A stretch of DNA of 5,936 bases from Nitrospirota bacterium. Its GTDB lineage: Bacteria > Nitrospinota_A > UBA7883 > JACRGQ01. Shown piece by piece: positions 1 through 5,936 of this stretch. The notes beneath the pieces are model-generated. The model was not told the DNA's origin, did not search any database, and saw nothing but the letters and a program-made list of their open reading frames with translations. Position 1 is the first letter of the stretch. Each line of letters starts with the position of its first letter. The translations under genes and the position numbers were made by a program. The stretch spans positions 1 through 5,936 of the forward strand of contig JAJRYM010000155.1 of assembly GCA_024275775.1 (NCBI GenBank), read 5' to 3'.

Positions 1-990
1 GCCCTGAATATCGGCGATAAGATGTTTATCGGCTTTCTTCATCGCGCCGGTGATGTTGAGTATCGTAGGCGCGATATCTATATGCCTTACCATGCTTTTC
101 ACCGTTTTTCCGGCAAACTTACCGCCGGGCGGTTTCATTATCAGAGGTATGTGGGTGGTGGCGTTGTATATGAAAACCGAATGGGTAAGCTCTCCGTGTT
201 CGCCCATGCTTTCGCCATGGTCGCTGGTTACGGTTATCATCGTCTTTTCGTACTGTCCGGCTTTCTTCAGCCTGTCGAAAAGCCTGCCTATCTGGCTGTC
301 GGCGTAGGCTATTTCGCCGTCATACGGGTGCGCGGCGAAACGGTCGTCAAACGGCGGGGGCGGTTCGTACTCCCTGTGCGGGTCGTAAAGATGCATCCAG
401 ATGAAAAACGGCTTGTCGGAAACACCCTTCCGCCCATCCAGCCACGAGATAACGCGGTTCACCACGCGCTCGGCAAGAATATCCTTGAACTCGAACATCG
501 TATGTTTCTGTCTTCCGTCAATCATGTCGTCCTCGTAAACATCGAACCCCTGGTCGAGGCCGAAACGGGAATCGAGCACGAACGAGCCTACGAAAGCGGC
601 CGTATCGTAACCGGCGCTTTTCATCATCTCGGCAAGGGTGTTGAGCGAGTCGGAGGCAAAATAGTCGCCGTTATTCCTTACGCCGTGAAACAGCGGATAC
701 GTTCCGGTAAGTATCGATGCATGGGAAGGAAGCGTAAGCGGAGCGTGAGAGACCGCTTCCTTGAACAGCACGCCGTCGGACGCCAGCGCGTCCAGATTGG
801 GCGTCCGTCCGATTTCATATCCGTATAGCGGAAGATGGTCGGCGCGGGTGGTGTCCATCGTGATTAAAAGAACGTTGGGCGGTTTTGCCGGAATAACCGG
901 CGACTTTACGCAAGCCGGCAGGCACAACGCAAGAGTGAGCGTAGTCCCGCAGACTACGGTTGCCAAATAAAAGAATTTTTTACGGAGCAT
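1..990 (-). CDS. Exported sulfatase-fold hydrolase with Thr nucleophile, 3' end outside window
   Basis: ATG at 990, two bases after the upstream stop, without a clear Shine-Dalgarno site; 330 residues are visible and the frame runs off the window. MLRKKFF followed by a hydrophobic stretch to about residue 26 is a signal peptide. C27 after LPA resembles a lipobox but has Pro at -2, so a lipoprotein is possible, not secure. The sulfatase N-terminal domain follows: metal residue D46 (LLITMDTTRADHL), T86-L-P-S-H90-A-S then LTGTYP, MHLYDPH at 199-205, metal pair D257/H258 (SDHGE) and HIDIAPTIL from H303. At the position where sulfatases carry Cys/Ser matured to formylglycine (C/S-x-P-S-R) this protein has Thr, and His replaces Arg. 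It is therefore more likely a phosphoesterase or phosphotransferase than a sulfate ester hydrolase. Related TLPSHAS proteins often continue into a TPR region; the C-terminus here is unseen. Its place in the operon suggests it works in the same extracytoplasmic pathway as the two upstream AlkP enzymes. Confidence 0.9.
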   Translation of the reverse strand, partial: MLRKKFFYLATVVCGTTLTLALCLPACVKSPVIPAKPPNVLLITMDTTRADHLPLYGYEIGRTPNLDALASDGVLFKEAVSHAPLTLPSHASILTGTYPLFHGVRNNGDYFASDSLNTLAEMMKSAGYDTAAFVGSFVLDSRFGLDQGFDVYEDDMIDGRQKHTMFEFKDILAERVVNRVISWLDGRKGVSDKPFFIWMHLYDPHREYEPPPPFDDRFAAHPYDGEIAYADSQIGRLFDRLKKAGQYEKTMITVTSDHGESMGEHGELTHSVFIYNATTHIPLIMKPPGGKFAGKTVKSMVRHIDIAPTILNITGAMKKADKHLIADIQG

Positions 991-992
991 GG

Positions 993-1793
993 TCACTTAA
1001 TATCAAGTATCTGTTTCAGAATTACAATAGAAGAGAGGGATACAATAACGAAAAAAGCAAGCCAGTCGGGACGCCAGCCGAAAAACGATACGGGCGATTT
1101 CAAAAGTGCGTAATCGACCGAAACCGACTCTACTCCGGAGGGAAGGTCTTCATTCTCGAAACCGTAAACGGCGTCCAAAAAGCCTCGGTCTTTTTTAACG
1201 GCCGTGATTTTTTTTATTCCGTCCCCAACGACTATCTTTTTTGAAACGCGCATGCCGTGAATCTCAAGCGGTATTTCAAACTCTCCGTCACGCACCGACC
1301 TGAAGACCGCCCTGTGAAGCAGCGGATCCGTTTCAATTAAGCGCGCGCCTTCAATCTCCGCCTCCGCAACGCGCAATTCCGCCGGTTTTCCGCTCGTCAT
1401 TTTAACGGCAATCGAAAAAATGTCCCCTACTGCTATCGGCCTGTACGCAAAAAAGGAGTCCAAGCTGATTAACAGGCAGACCATGGGAACCAGCACAACG
1501 CAAATGGGCAACAAAGCTTTTTGCAGATATTTAAAATTGAGAACGATGATTTTTTTCTGAATAGCCGGAAGCTCGCCCAAGTAGCGAAGATTCAGAGCCA
1601 TTTCAAGGTGGGCGGTTTTAATTTCTCTGGTAATCGCTCCCAGCTCTTCCTGTTTGGATACGCGCATGTAAACAACTCCCGCGACGATTGAGGAGAGAAA
1701 AGCTATCAGGCCCAAAACGTAGAAAGGATGCGCTATCGCCCCCATCCACGCCAGTGACTCCGGCACAAGATCAAAAGCCGAAACTATTTTCAC
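993..1793 (-). CDS. Three-helix membrane protein, DUF106/EMC3-like (YidC/Oxa1 superfamily) with extracytoplasmic domain
   Basis: 266 residues from a GTG that overlaps the previous stop (GTGA); TGA stop. The nearest GAGGG is about 14 bases upstream, so translation probably depends on coupling; M17 is a possible later start. Predicted membrane segments are about 24-43, 94-116 and 242-259. Residues 44-92 are highly charged and helical, with many K/R (R44, K47, R56, K59, R70, K80, K81, K88, K92). That places the loop in the cytoplasm, the N-terminus outside, and residues 117-241 outside. The latter look beta-rich and Ig-like, opening with FFAYRPIAVGD. A helix, a charged coiled-coil-like loop, then a helix ending near a Pro/Met-rich stretch (LLPICVVLVPM) is the layout known for archaeal DUF106, a relative of EMC3/TMCO1 and YidC. 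Family members aid membrane protein insertion; here that role is inference. No basic residue is visible inside the membrane helices, unlike the groove Arg of YidC. Alternatives are a generic sensor or scaffold protein. The gene is certain, the family assignment moderate. Confidence 0.85.
   Translation of the reverse strand: MKIVSAFDLVPESLAWMGAIAHPFYVLGLIAFLSSIVAGVVYMRVSKQEELGAITREIKTAHLEMALNLRYLGELPAIQKKIIVLNFKYLQKALLPICVVLVPMVCLLISLDSFFAYRPIAVGDIFSIAVKMTSGKPAELRVAEAEIEGARLIETDPLLHRAVFRSVRDGEFEIPLEIHGMRVSKKIVVGDGIKKITAVKKDRGFLDAVYGFENEDLPSGVESVSVDYALLKSPVSFFGWRPDWLAFFVIVSLSSIVILKQILDIK
1790..1793 (-). other. GTGA stop/start overlap between small acidic protein and EMC3-like gene
   Basis: The same four-base overlap as at the first junction. 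Because the downstream GTG lacks a well-placed Shine-Dalgarno site, making the membrane protein probably depends on translation of the small protein. Confidence 0.8.
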
Positions 1794-1975
1794 TCGGCGT
1801 AACCCAGCCCTCTAAGTTCTTCCTCGATTGCCATCTCCTCTAAATCCTGTTGAATTTCGTTCGTTATCAGGTTCGTAATGAACTCGGAAATATCCGAAAT
1901 GCCCCGCCGATTGCAGACTGCCTTCAGTTTTTCAGCCATATCCGGTTCAAGTGTTATCTCGCCGTTGAAATCCAT
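1790..1975 (-). CDS. Acidic 61-residue RHH-like small protein with LRGLGY tail
   Basis: I chose the ATG at 1975 because GGAGG lies five bases upstream. A TTG at 1987 would extend the frame by four residues but would bury that site in the coding region. The TGA stop overlaps the GTG of the next gene. The layout fits a ribbon-helix-helix fold: a short strand (E6-ITLEP-P11), helix A (about 13-24), a G25-I-S turn, and helix B starting S30-E31-F32-I33 and running to about 47. The last residues, 48-61, are an acidic helix ending ELRGLGYAE. I count 15 acidic and 5 basic side chains, and the predicted DNA-facing strand has no basic residue, so DNA binding is doubtful. It may dimerise and bind a protein partner, perhaps the membrane protein encoded next. 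A transcriptional regulator or orphan antitoxin is possible, but no toxin gene is adjacent. That it is a real gene is well supported by its ribosome site and tight packing; the fold is tentative and the function unknown. Confidence 0.8.
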   Translation of the reverse strand: MDFNGEITLEPDMAEKLKAVCNRRGISDISEFITNLITNEIQQDLEEMAIEEELRGLGYAE

Positions 1976-1980
1976 CCGCG

Positions 1981-1985
1981 CCTCC
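1981..1985 (-). promoter_or_regulatory. Shine-Dalgarno site (GGAGG) for the small acidic protein
   Basis: GGAGG lies five bases before the ATG at 1975 and just after the TAA of the upstream gene. It favours the ATG over the in-frame TTG at 1987, which would lie upstream of this site. Confidence 0.8.
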
Positions 1986-1989
1986 AAAA

Positions 1990-3936
1990 TTATTTTATCT
2001 GAATGATTTTTCCATCCATATTATCGTCTTTCAACCCGAACAGCGAAAGAATGGTCGGAGCCACGTCCATTATAGAATTATCTTCGCTGATGATTTTTTT
2101 ATTGGAAAGGATAACTCCAGGAACAAGCTCAGGGTCTATCATGTGATCCCCGCTCCACTTCTTCAGATTATCTTCAATAAGAAAGTCGGGCGCCGCTCCC
2201 AAGGCCGTTTGCCATGACGCGCGGTAGCCCTCGCGATATCCTATTATCATATCCGGGCTGTTTGCCAGATAGTCTCCGGAATAGATTTTATCGGCCCTAA
2301 ACATCCTTCGGATGACTCCGGCGCCCCCGGCCCCATCCTTCAATTCGAGCAGTTTTTCGCTTATCTCCGCCATAAGAGTCGCTTTAGCAGACGGGGAAAC
2401 GATGCCTTCGGACTCCCTTCCCGCCATGTTGATATAAATTCCGTTAAGGCCCATCGCATACGCTTGCGTGCGACTCCAATCGACATCCCGAAAAAGCGGC
2501 CGGCCGGATTTAACATTTCCTTTAAGGAGCATATATCCATTTTTCACAAGCCAGCTGTTGATGTTAACGGCTCGGCGAAAATTTTTAAAACCGTGGTCCG
2601 AAATAACTATCAGGGTAGTGGAAGAGTCCAGATATTTCATTGTCCGGCTCAGTATTTCGTCCATATGTTTATAGACTTTCAATATGGGGTTGCCGTTTTT
2701 ACCGATATCTTTCTCCGAATGCAATGGATGGCCGGTGTCGCGATAGCGCCAGAACATATGCTGTACCCTGTCGGATGAAACGAAAACAGCGGAGAGAATC
2801 CCGCCGCGCAGACGCGAAAGCTCCAGAAAGAACATTTCCTCCCTCTCTTTCTGTATATAGTCGGTCTGGGCAAGGAACATACCGTCCGAAATCACGTTTT
2901 CGGTAAGCGCCCAGGTATCCTCCGGCATGCCCTGAGTCGAATAAGGGCCTATTGCCCGTTCAAGCTCGGCGGAATATTCCGGGGGATTGGATATCGGCAA
3001 AACAGGGTCGGCCGGATCCATATTGACAGGGGTAACATACAGCCTGAATTCCGGTTCGGTGGAAATCAGTAAAAATTTTACGATGGCTTTAACCGATGAA
3101 AACGATCCCAAGCTGAACTCTATATGCTTCCACTCGCTTATTTTCGATTGAAAAATCCTGAAAGAATGGTTCTGAATATGTATTTCCGCTTCCCCGCTTC
3201 CCGTTATTTCAGCCGTGAACGGAATACTAGTTTCCGGGCTGTTTTCAAGCAGGTCGTTTCGGGGTCCCTTTATCACGGACTCCGCGCGCTTTCCCTTAAG
3301 GCTTACCTTGAAAATACGGCCTCCTTCCGCAGAGGTTATGGCAAGCGGGTCTGTGGTGTAATACGAAAAGGTGCCGTTTGTTCCGACCACATCCGGCACG
3401 CCCATGCCGGAAAGTATTTTTGCGGAATCGTCCGGCGGGAAGGTAACCGGAATCAGAAGAGCCGTTACCGGCACGCCGTTTTTATGCGCCGTCTCCCAGA
3501 ACGGCGTTCCCTTTCTATAGCCCACCACAACCGGACTGCCCATGGATATATTTCTGCCGAAAAGCTCGAACCCCGCAGGCGATTCTATTTCCGTTATGGT
3601 GAGTTTCGGCATATAGGTTTTCGGGTCTCTGGTAAGAAAATCGAATACGTTGTGCTTGCCGGGATTGGAACCGGTGATGAAGGACGCCCACGCCACAGGG
3701 CTCTGGGGCGGATTGGAAGTGCCGAGCTTTTTGAACGAGCCTGATTCGGCAAGCTGTCTGAACGCAGGCAGTTCACCCGCCTTCATATATTCCGAGAGAA
3801 GTTCCGGGTCCAGCCCGTCCATGCCTATCACGATTACTTTCCGGTCATGCGGGGGCCTTTGCTCTTTTTTAGCGAACGGTAAAAGCAGAACGGCCGCTAC
3901 AGCTATGGAAAAAACGATCTTGCGGGCGGAAATCAC
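1990..3936 (-). CDS. AlkP-superfamily phosphoesterase (COG3379-like) with N-terminal export/anchor segment
   Basis: Complete gene of 648 codons. The GTG start overlaps the TGA of the upstream gene (GTGA), with AAGGAG six bases before it; TAA stop. Residues 5-22 (RKIVF... to LLLPFA) form a signal peptide or uncleaved anchor with no convincing AxA cleavage site, so the enzyme is probably tethered outside the membrane. The catalytic domain starts at K33. Expected metal ligands and nucleophile are all present: D40 (GMDGLD), S79 (PPQSPVAW), D389 and H393 (DRVQHMFW), D447 and H448 (SDHGF), H598 (SGDHMID). A beta-rich insert covers about 204-313 and ends in LYVTPVNMDP / PISNPP. This is the seven-residue, two-metal site of NPP-type phosphodiesterases with Ser as nucleophile, so the enzyme should be active. 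Motif spacing matches the upstream paralogue to within one residue, which indicates tandem duplication. The substrate is not evident. Related enzymes include nucleotide pyrophosphatases, phosphopentomutase/iPGM-type enzymes and phosphoethanolamine transferases; the DRVxHMFW and SDHGF set fits COG3379 best. Confidence 0.93.
   Translation of the reverse strand: MISARKIVFSIAVAAVLLLPFAKKEQRPPHDRKVIVIGMDGLDPELLSEYMKAGELPAFRQLAESGSFKKLGTSNPPQSPVAWASFITGSNPGKHNVFDFLTRDPKTYMPKLTITEIESPAGFELFGRNISMGSPVVVGYRKGTPFWETAHKNGVPVTALLIPVTFPPDDSAKILSGMGVPDVVGTNGTFSYYTTDPLAITSAEGGRIFKVSLKGKRAESVIKGPRNDLLENSPETSIPFTAEITGSGEAEIHIQNHSFRIFQSKISEWKHIEFSLGSFSSVKAIVKFLLISTEPEFRLYVTPVNMDPADPVLPISNPPEYSAELERAIGPYSTQGMPEDTWALTENVISDGMFLAQTDYIQKEREEMFFLELSRLRGGILSAVFVSSDRVQHMFWRYRDTGHPLHSEKDIGKNGNPILKVYKHMDEILSRTMKYLDSSTTLIVISDHGFKNFRRAVNINSWLVKNGYMLLKGNVKSGRPLFRDVDWSRTQAYAMGLNGIYINMAGRESEGIVSPSAKATLMAEISEKLLELKDGAGGAGVIRRMFRADKIYSGDYLANSPDMIIGYREGYRASWQTALGAAPDFLIEDNLKKWSGDHMIDPELVPGVILSNKKIISEDNSIMDVAPTILSLFGLKDDNMDGKIIQIK
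3933..3936 (-). other. GTGA stop/start overlap between the two paralogous phosphoesterase genes
   Basis: GTG of the second gene and TGA of the first share two bases. Such overlaps usually couple translation and help keep the two proteins at linked levels. Confidence 0.9.
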
Positions 3937-5936
3937 AGAAAACTCCTTCCGTCCATCTGTTCCGGCGTATCCAGGCCGAACTCCTTCAGCACCGTCGGCC
4001 CGATATCTTCCAATGAAGGATTATCGGCTTTGATCGGCCTGTTGCAGAAAAGAACGCCGGGGATACTATCGGCGTCTATGCAGTGATCGCCGCTCCAGTT
4101 TTTAAGATTCGGCGTGATAATTTTTCCAGTGGCGCCGCCAAGCATCGTTTGCCACGAGCCTCGGTAATGGCGCGCGTAACCGATTTGTAAATCGGGGGCG
4201 TTTTGCGTAAACGGCCCATGGAAAATTTCGGAGCTTTTTTTAACCGTTTTTACAGGGGAACAACCGTTTTCCAAATGCGTAAAACTTTCAAGTTCTTTTG
4301 CGAGCCGATTCATAACATCATCGGCTTCAGCCTCCTCCACTATGCCTTTGGACTCGCGCCCCCGCCTGTTAATATAAATGCCGTTAAGTCCCACCGCGTA
4401 CGCTACGGTTTTACTCCAGTCAACCCGGTTCAGAAACTTCATCCCGCCCGCGACGCATCCTTCCTTGAGGTGCATATACCGGTTGGCGATTAACCAGTCA
4501 TTAAGGTTTACGGCGTATCGAAAAGGATTGAAGCCGTGATCGGAAAGAATTATGAAAAGAGAATCATCGTCGAGCTGTTTATGAATTTCGCCGACAAGCG
4601 AATCGCATTTTTCATAGACGGATTCCAACGTTCCGCCCCACCGTTCCGCCTCGCGGGCGTTGTATTTCGGATGCTCGGGATCCATATACTGCCAGAACAT
4701 ATGAGCCACGCGGTCGGTTGTATCCATCACATTCACCAGCAGGCCGCTTCTGAACTTTTCCAGTTCAGCGCGTAAGACCGCTGTTCGTTCACTGAAAATA
4801 TTTTCGCACATTTCCAAAAACAGGCTGGGCGAAAGCCGCTCCGCGTTGAAGGCGGAGGTATCTTCCGCGAGGCCAAGCGTGCTGAATGGGCCGGTTTTCA
4901 TGGCAAGAAATCTGGAATAAATTTCAGGATGGGAAATCGGCATCGCCGGATTTTCCGGGTCGATATTTAACGGCGTAATGTAAAGATTAAATTCCGGTTC
5001 GGAGCATATCAGGACAAACCGCGCCAGCCCGCATATTGAAAGGCCGGGCGCGGTTTTAAATTTCAGCGTTATCCAATCGGAAAACCGGTTTTCCTCCAAA
5101 ATGACACTCTCACCCTGAAACCGGAGCAAGGTTTTTCCAGCTTGGACTTCGGCCTCGAAATCTATTGAAACCGGTTTCCGGGCGACAATAAAAGGGTCGT
5201 CCGGGCCTTCGAGAGAAAAGCGTATCACGCCGGCTTCGCGACTTGCTTTAACTATTCTGCCTCCTTCTTTGCAGGCATTATCGCTCGGAGCGGAGGTAAC
5301 CCACGTGAAAGTGCCCTGTGAGCCGATAAGATCCGGTATTCCCATCGCGGAGAGCAGTTTGCCGTCAAATTTTTCCGGCGGGAAAGTGGCCGGCACTCTA
5401 TGCACGGCAACGCGCACGCCCAGCCGCCCAAGGATGTGCCAAAACGGAGTCTGCTGTCTCCCCTGTTTTATCACCGCCCCGGAAAGGGGAACGCGCCAAC
5501 GGCCGATTTTCAAAAAGCGCGCCGGCGGCTTTATATCCGCCAGCGAGAGCGACGGAAGATAGGTTGCCGGATTGCGGTGCAGAAAATCGAAAATGCCGTG
5601 TTTGCCGGGGTTGCATCCTGTTACGAAAGTAGACCACGCCACAGGCGATTGAGGCGGAGTGGTTGTCCGTAATTTACTGAAACCGCCGCTTTCGGCAAAC
5701 GAAGCGAGATTGGGGAGCTTCCCCTCCTCCATCATCCTTTTCACAAGGTCCGGGTCCATCCCGTCGAGACCGAGCACTACGACCTTTTTTGTTTTAAGGA
5801 TGTTCCGCGGAATCGAAGGAAGACCTCGGTTTTGTATTTTCTTCTTCAGATAACGGAATGGGAAGAAAGCGATTCCCAGTATGGTCAGAAAAATCGTAAC
5901 AAGAGCGAATCCGAAAATATTGACAACCGCGAAACC
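3933..5936 (-). CDS. Membrane-anchored AlkP-superfamily phosphoesterase (COG3379-like), 5' end outside window
   Basis: The frame is open to the window edge, giving 667 visible residues ending in TGA. Residues about 3-27 are a hydrophobic helix followed by RYLKKK, which predicts a membrane anchor with a basic cytoplasmic flank or linker; no start codon precedes it in the window. The catalytic domain starts near residue 51. It carries every ligand expected of the nucleotide pyrophosphatase/phosphodiesterase branch: D58 (GLDGMD), nucleophile S97 (PPQSPVAW, aligned on the following TG of the family motif), D408 and H412 (DRVAHMFW), D466 and H467 (SDHGF), H618 (SGDHCID). Residues about 224-332 form a beta-rich insert between the nucleophile and the second metal half, ending in LYITPLNIDP and PISHP, which I associate with COG3379. 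The likely reaction is metal-dependent phosphomono- or diester cleavage or phosphotransfer; the substrate is unknown. Which side of the membrane the domain faces is not decided by the visible part. It is a close paralogue of the next gene, which it overlaps by 4 bases. Family call strong, function weak. Confidence 0.9.
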   Translation of the reverse strand, partial: GFAVVNIFGFALVTIFLTILGIAFFPFRYLKKKIQNRGLPSIPRNILKTKKVVVLGLDGMDPDLVKRMMEEGKLPNLASFAESGGFSKLRTTTPPQSPVAWSTFVTGCNPGKHGIFDFLHRNPATYLPSLSLADIKPPARFLKIGRWRVPLSGAVIKQGRQQTPFWHILGRLGVRVAVHRVPATFPPEKFDGKLLSAMGIPDLIGSQGTFTWVTSAPSDNACKEGGRIVKASREAGVIRFSLEGPDDPFIVARKPVSIDFEAEVQAGKTLLRFQGESVILEENRFSDWITLKFKTAPGLSICGLARFVLICSEPEFNLYITPLNIDPENPAMPISHPEIYSRFLAMKTGPFSTLGLAEDTSAFNAERLSPSLFLEMCENIFSERTAVLRAELEKFRSGLLVNVMDTTDRVAHMFWQYMDPEHPKYNAREAERWGGTLESVYEKCDSLVGEIHKQLDDDSLFIILSDHGFNPFRYAVNLNDWLIANRYMHLKEGCVAGGMKFLNRVDWSKTVAYAVGLNGIYINRRGRESKGIVEEAEADDVMNRLAKELESFTHLENGCSPVKTVKKSSEIFHGPFTQNAPDLQIGYARHYRGSWQTMLGGATGKIITPNLKNWSGDHCIDADSIPGVLFCNRPIKADNPSLEDIGPTVLKEFGLDTPEQMDGRSFL
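3943..3948 (-). promoter_or_regulatory. Shine-Dalgarno site (AAGGAG) for the second phosphoesterase
   Basis: AAGGAG lies six bases before the GTG at 3936, inside the last codons (GRSFL) of the upstream gene. It decides the GTG start and, with the GTGA overlap, suggests reinitiation by the ribosomes finishing the first gene. Confidence 0.85.

Noticed and set aside
22..828. Open frame of 268 codons on the plus strand
   Set aside because: It is antisense to the sulfatase-fold gene, whose translation has full family motifs. The plus-strand product has no recognisable domain and arises from the codon bias of the opposite strand.
1790..1975. Antitoxin of a toxin-antitoxin pair
   Set aside because: RHH-like small proteins are often antitoxins, but the coupled neighbour is a three-helix membrane protein with no toxin-like features, and the small protein is too acidic for the usual autoregulatory DNA binding.
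1985..1987. TTG as start of the small acidic protein
   Set aside because: It precedes the GGAGG site that is correctly spaced for the ATG at 1975, and TTG starts are rarer.
1976..1989. Promoter or terminator in the only real intergenic gap
   Set aside because: The gap is 14 bases and is filled by the ribosome binding site of the next gene; there is no hairpin with a T run and no room for -35/-10 boxes.
3124..3744. Open frame of 206 codons on the plus strand
   Set aside because: It lies wholly antisense to the second phosphoesterase, is rich in Arg and Tyr as shadow frames are, and has no convincing start or family motif.
3650..4033. Plus-strand open frame across the junction of the two phosphoesterase genes
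   Set aside because: It crosses two well-supported genes on the other strand and shows no motif.
5775..5777. GTG as start codon of the first phosphoesterase
   Set aside because: The frame continues upstream to the window edge and encodes a membrane helix plus KKVV of the core beta strand; starting here would cut the strand that holds the metal-binding Asp.

Overview
The window is one stretch of densely packed coding sequence. Five genes all read on the minus strand, so the transcription order runs from position 5936 down to 1. There is no intergenic gap longer than 14 bases, and both ends of the window cut through genes. Codon use, roughly balanced base composition, good Shine-Dalgarno sites (AAGGAG, GGAGG), frequent GTG starts and exported or anchored N-termini fit a bacterium, probably one with a periplasm. 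I cannot name the lineage; the gene mix suggests an uncultivated or deltaproteobacterial/Nitrospinae-like group, but that is only an impression.

In transcription order: (1) 5936-3933, a membrane-anchored AlkP-superfamily phosphoesterase of the COG3379 / type I phosphodiesterase type, with its N-terminus outside the window; (2) 3936-1990, a complete paralogue of gene 1 with its own N-terminal hydrophobic segment; (3) 1975-1790, a very acidic 61-residue protein with a ribbon-helix-helix-like pattern and an LRGLGY tail; (4) 1793-993, a three-helix membrane protein whose layout resembles the DUF106/EMC3 branch of the YidC/Oxa1/Get1 superfamily, with an added extracytoplasmic beta-type domain; (5) 990-1, an exported sulfatase-fold protein with Thr in place of the formylglycine-forming Cys/Ser, cut off at the window edge. 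Junctions 1/2 and 3/4 are 4-base GTGA overlaps, 2/3 has a 14-base gap with a clear ribosome binding site, and 4/5 are 2 bases apart. The arrangement argues strongly for one operon.

Three of the five products are alkaline-phosphatase-superfamily enzymes predicted to sit outside the cytoplasmic membrane. The other two are a possible insertase/chaperone-like membrane protein and a small acidic partner candidate. My best reading is an envelope module that hydrolyses or transfers phosphate-type esters on a lipid, glycan or surface polymer. The substrate cannot be told from the sequence. The most unusual point is an EMC3-like membrane protein and an acidic RHH-like mini-protein embedded between phosphoesterase genes. 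I see no RNA genes, CRISPR, mobile elements, promoter or terminator.
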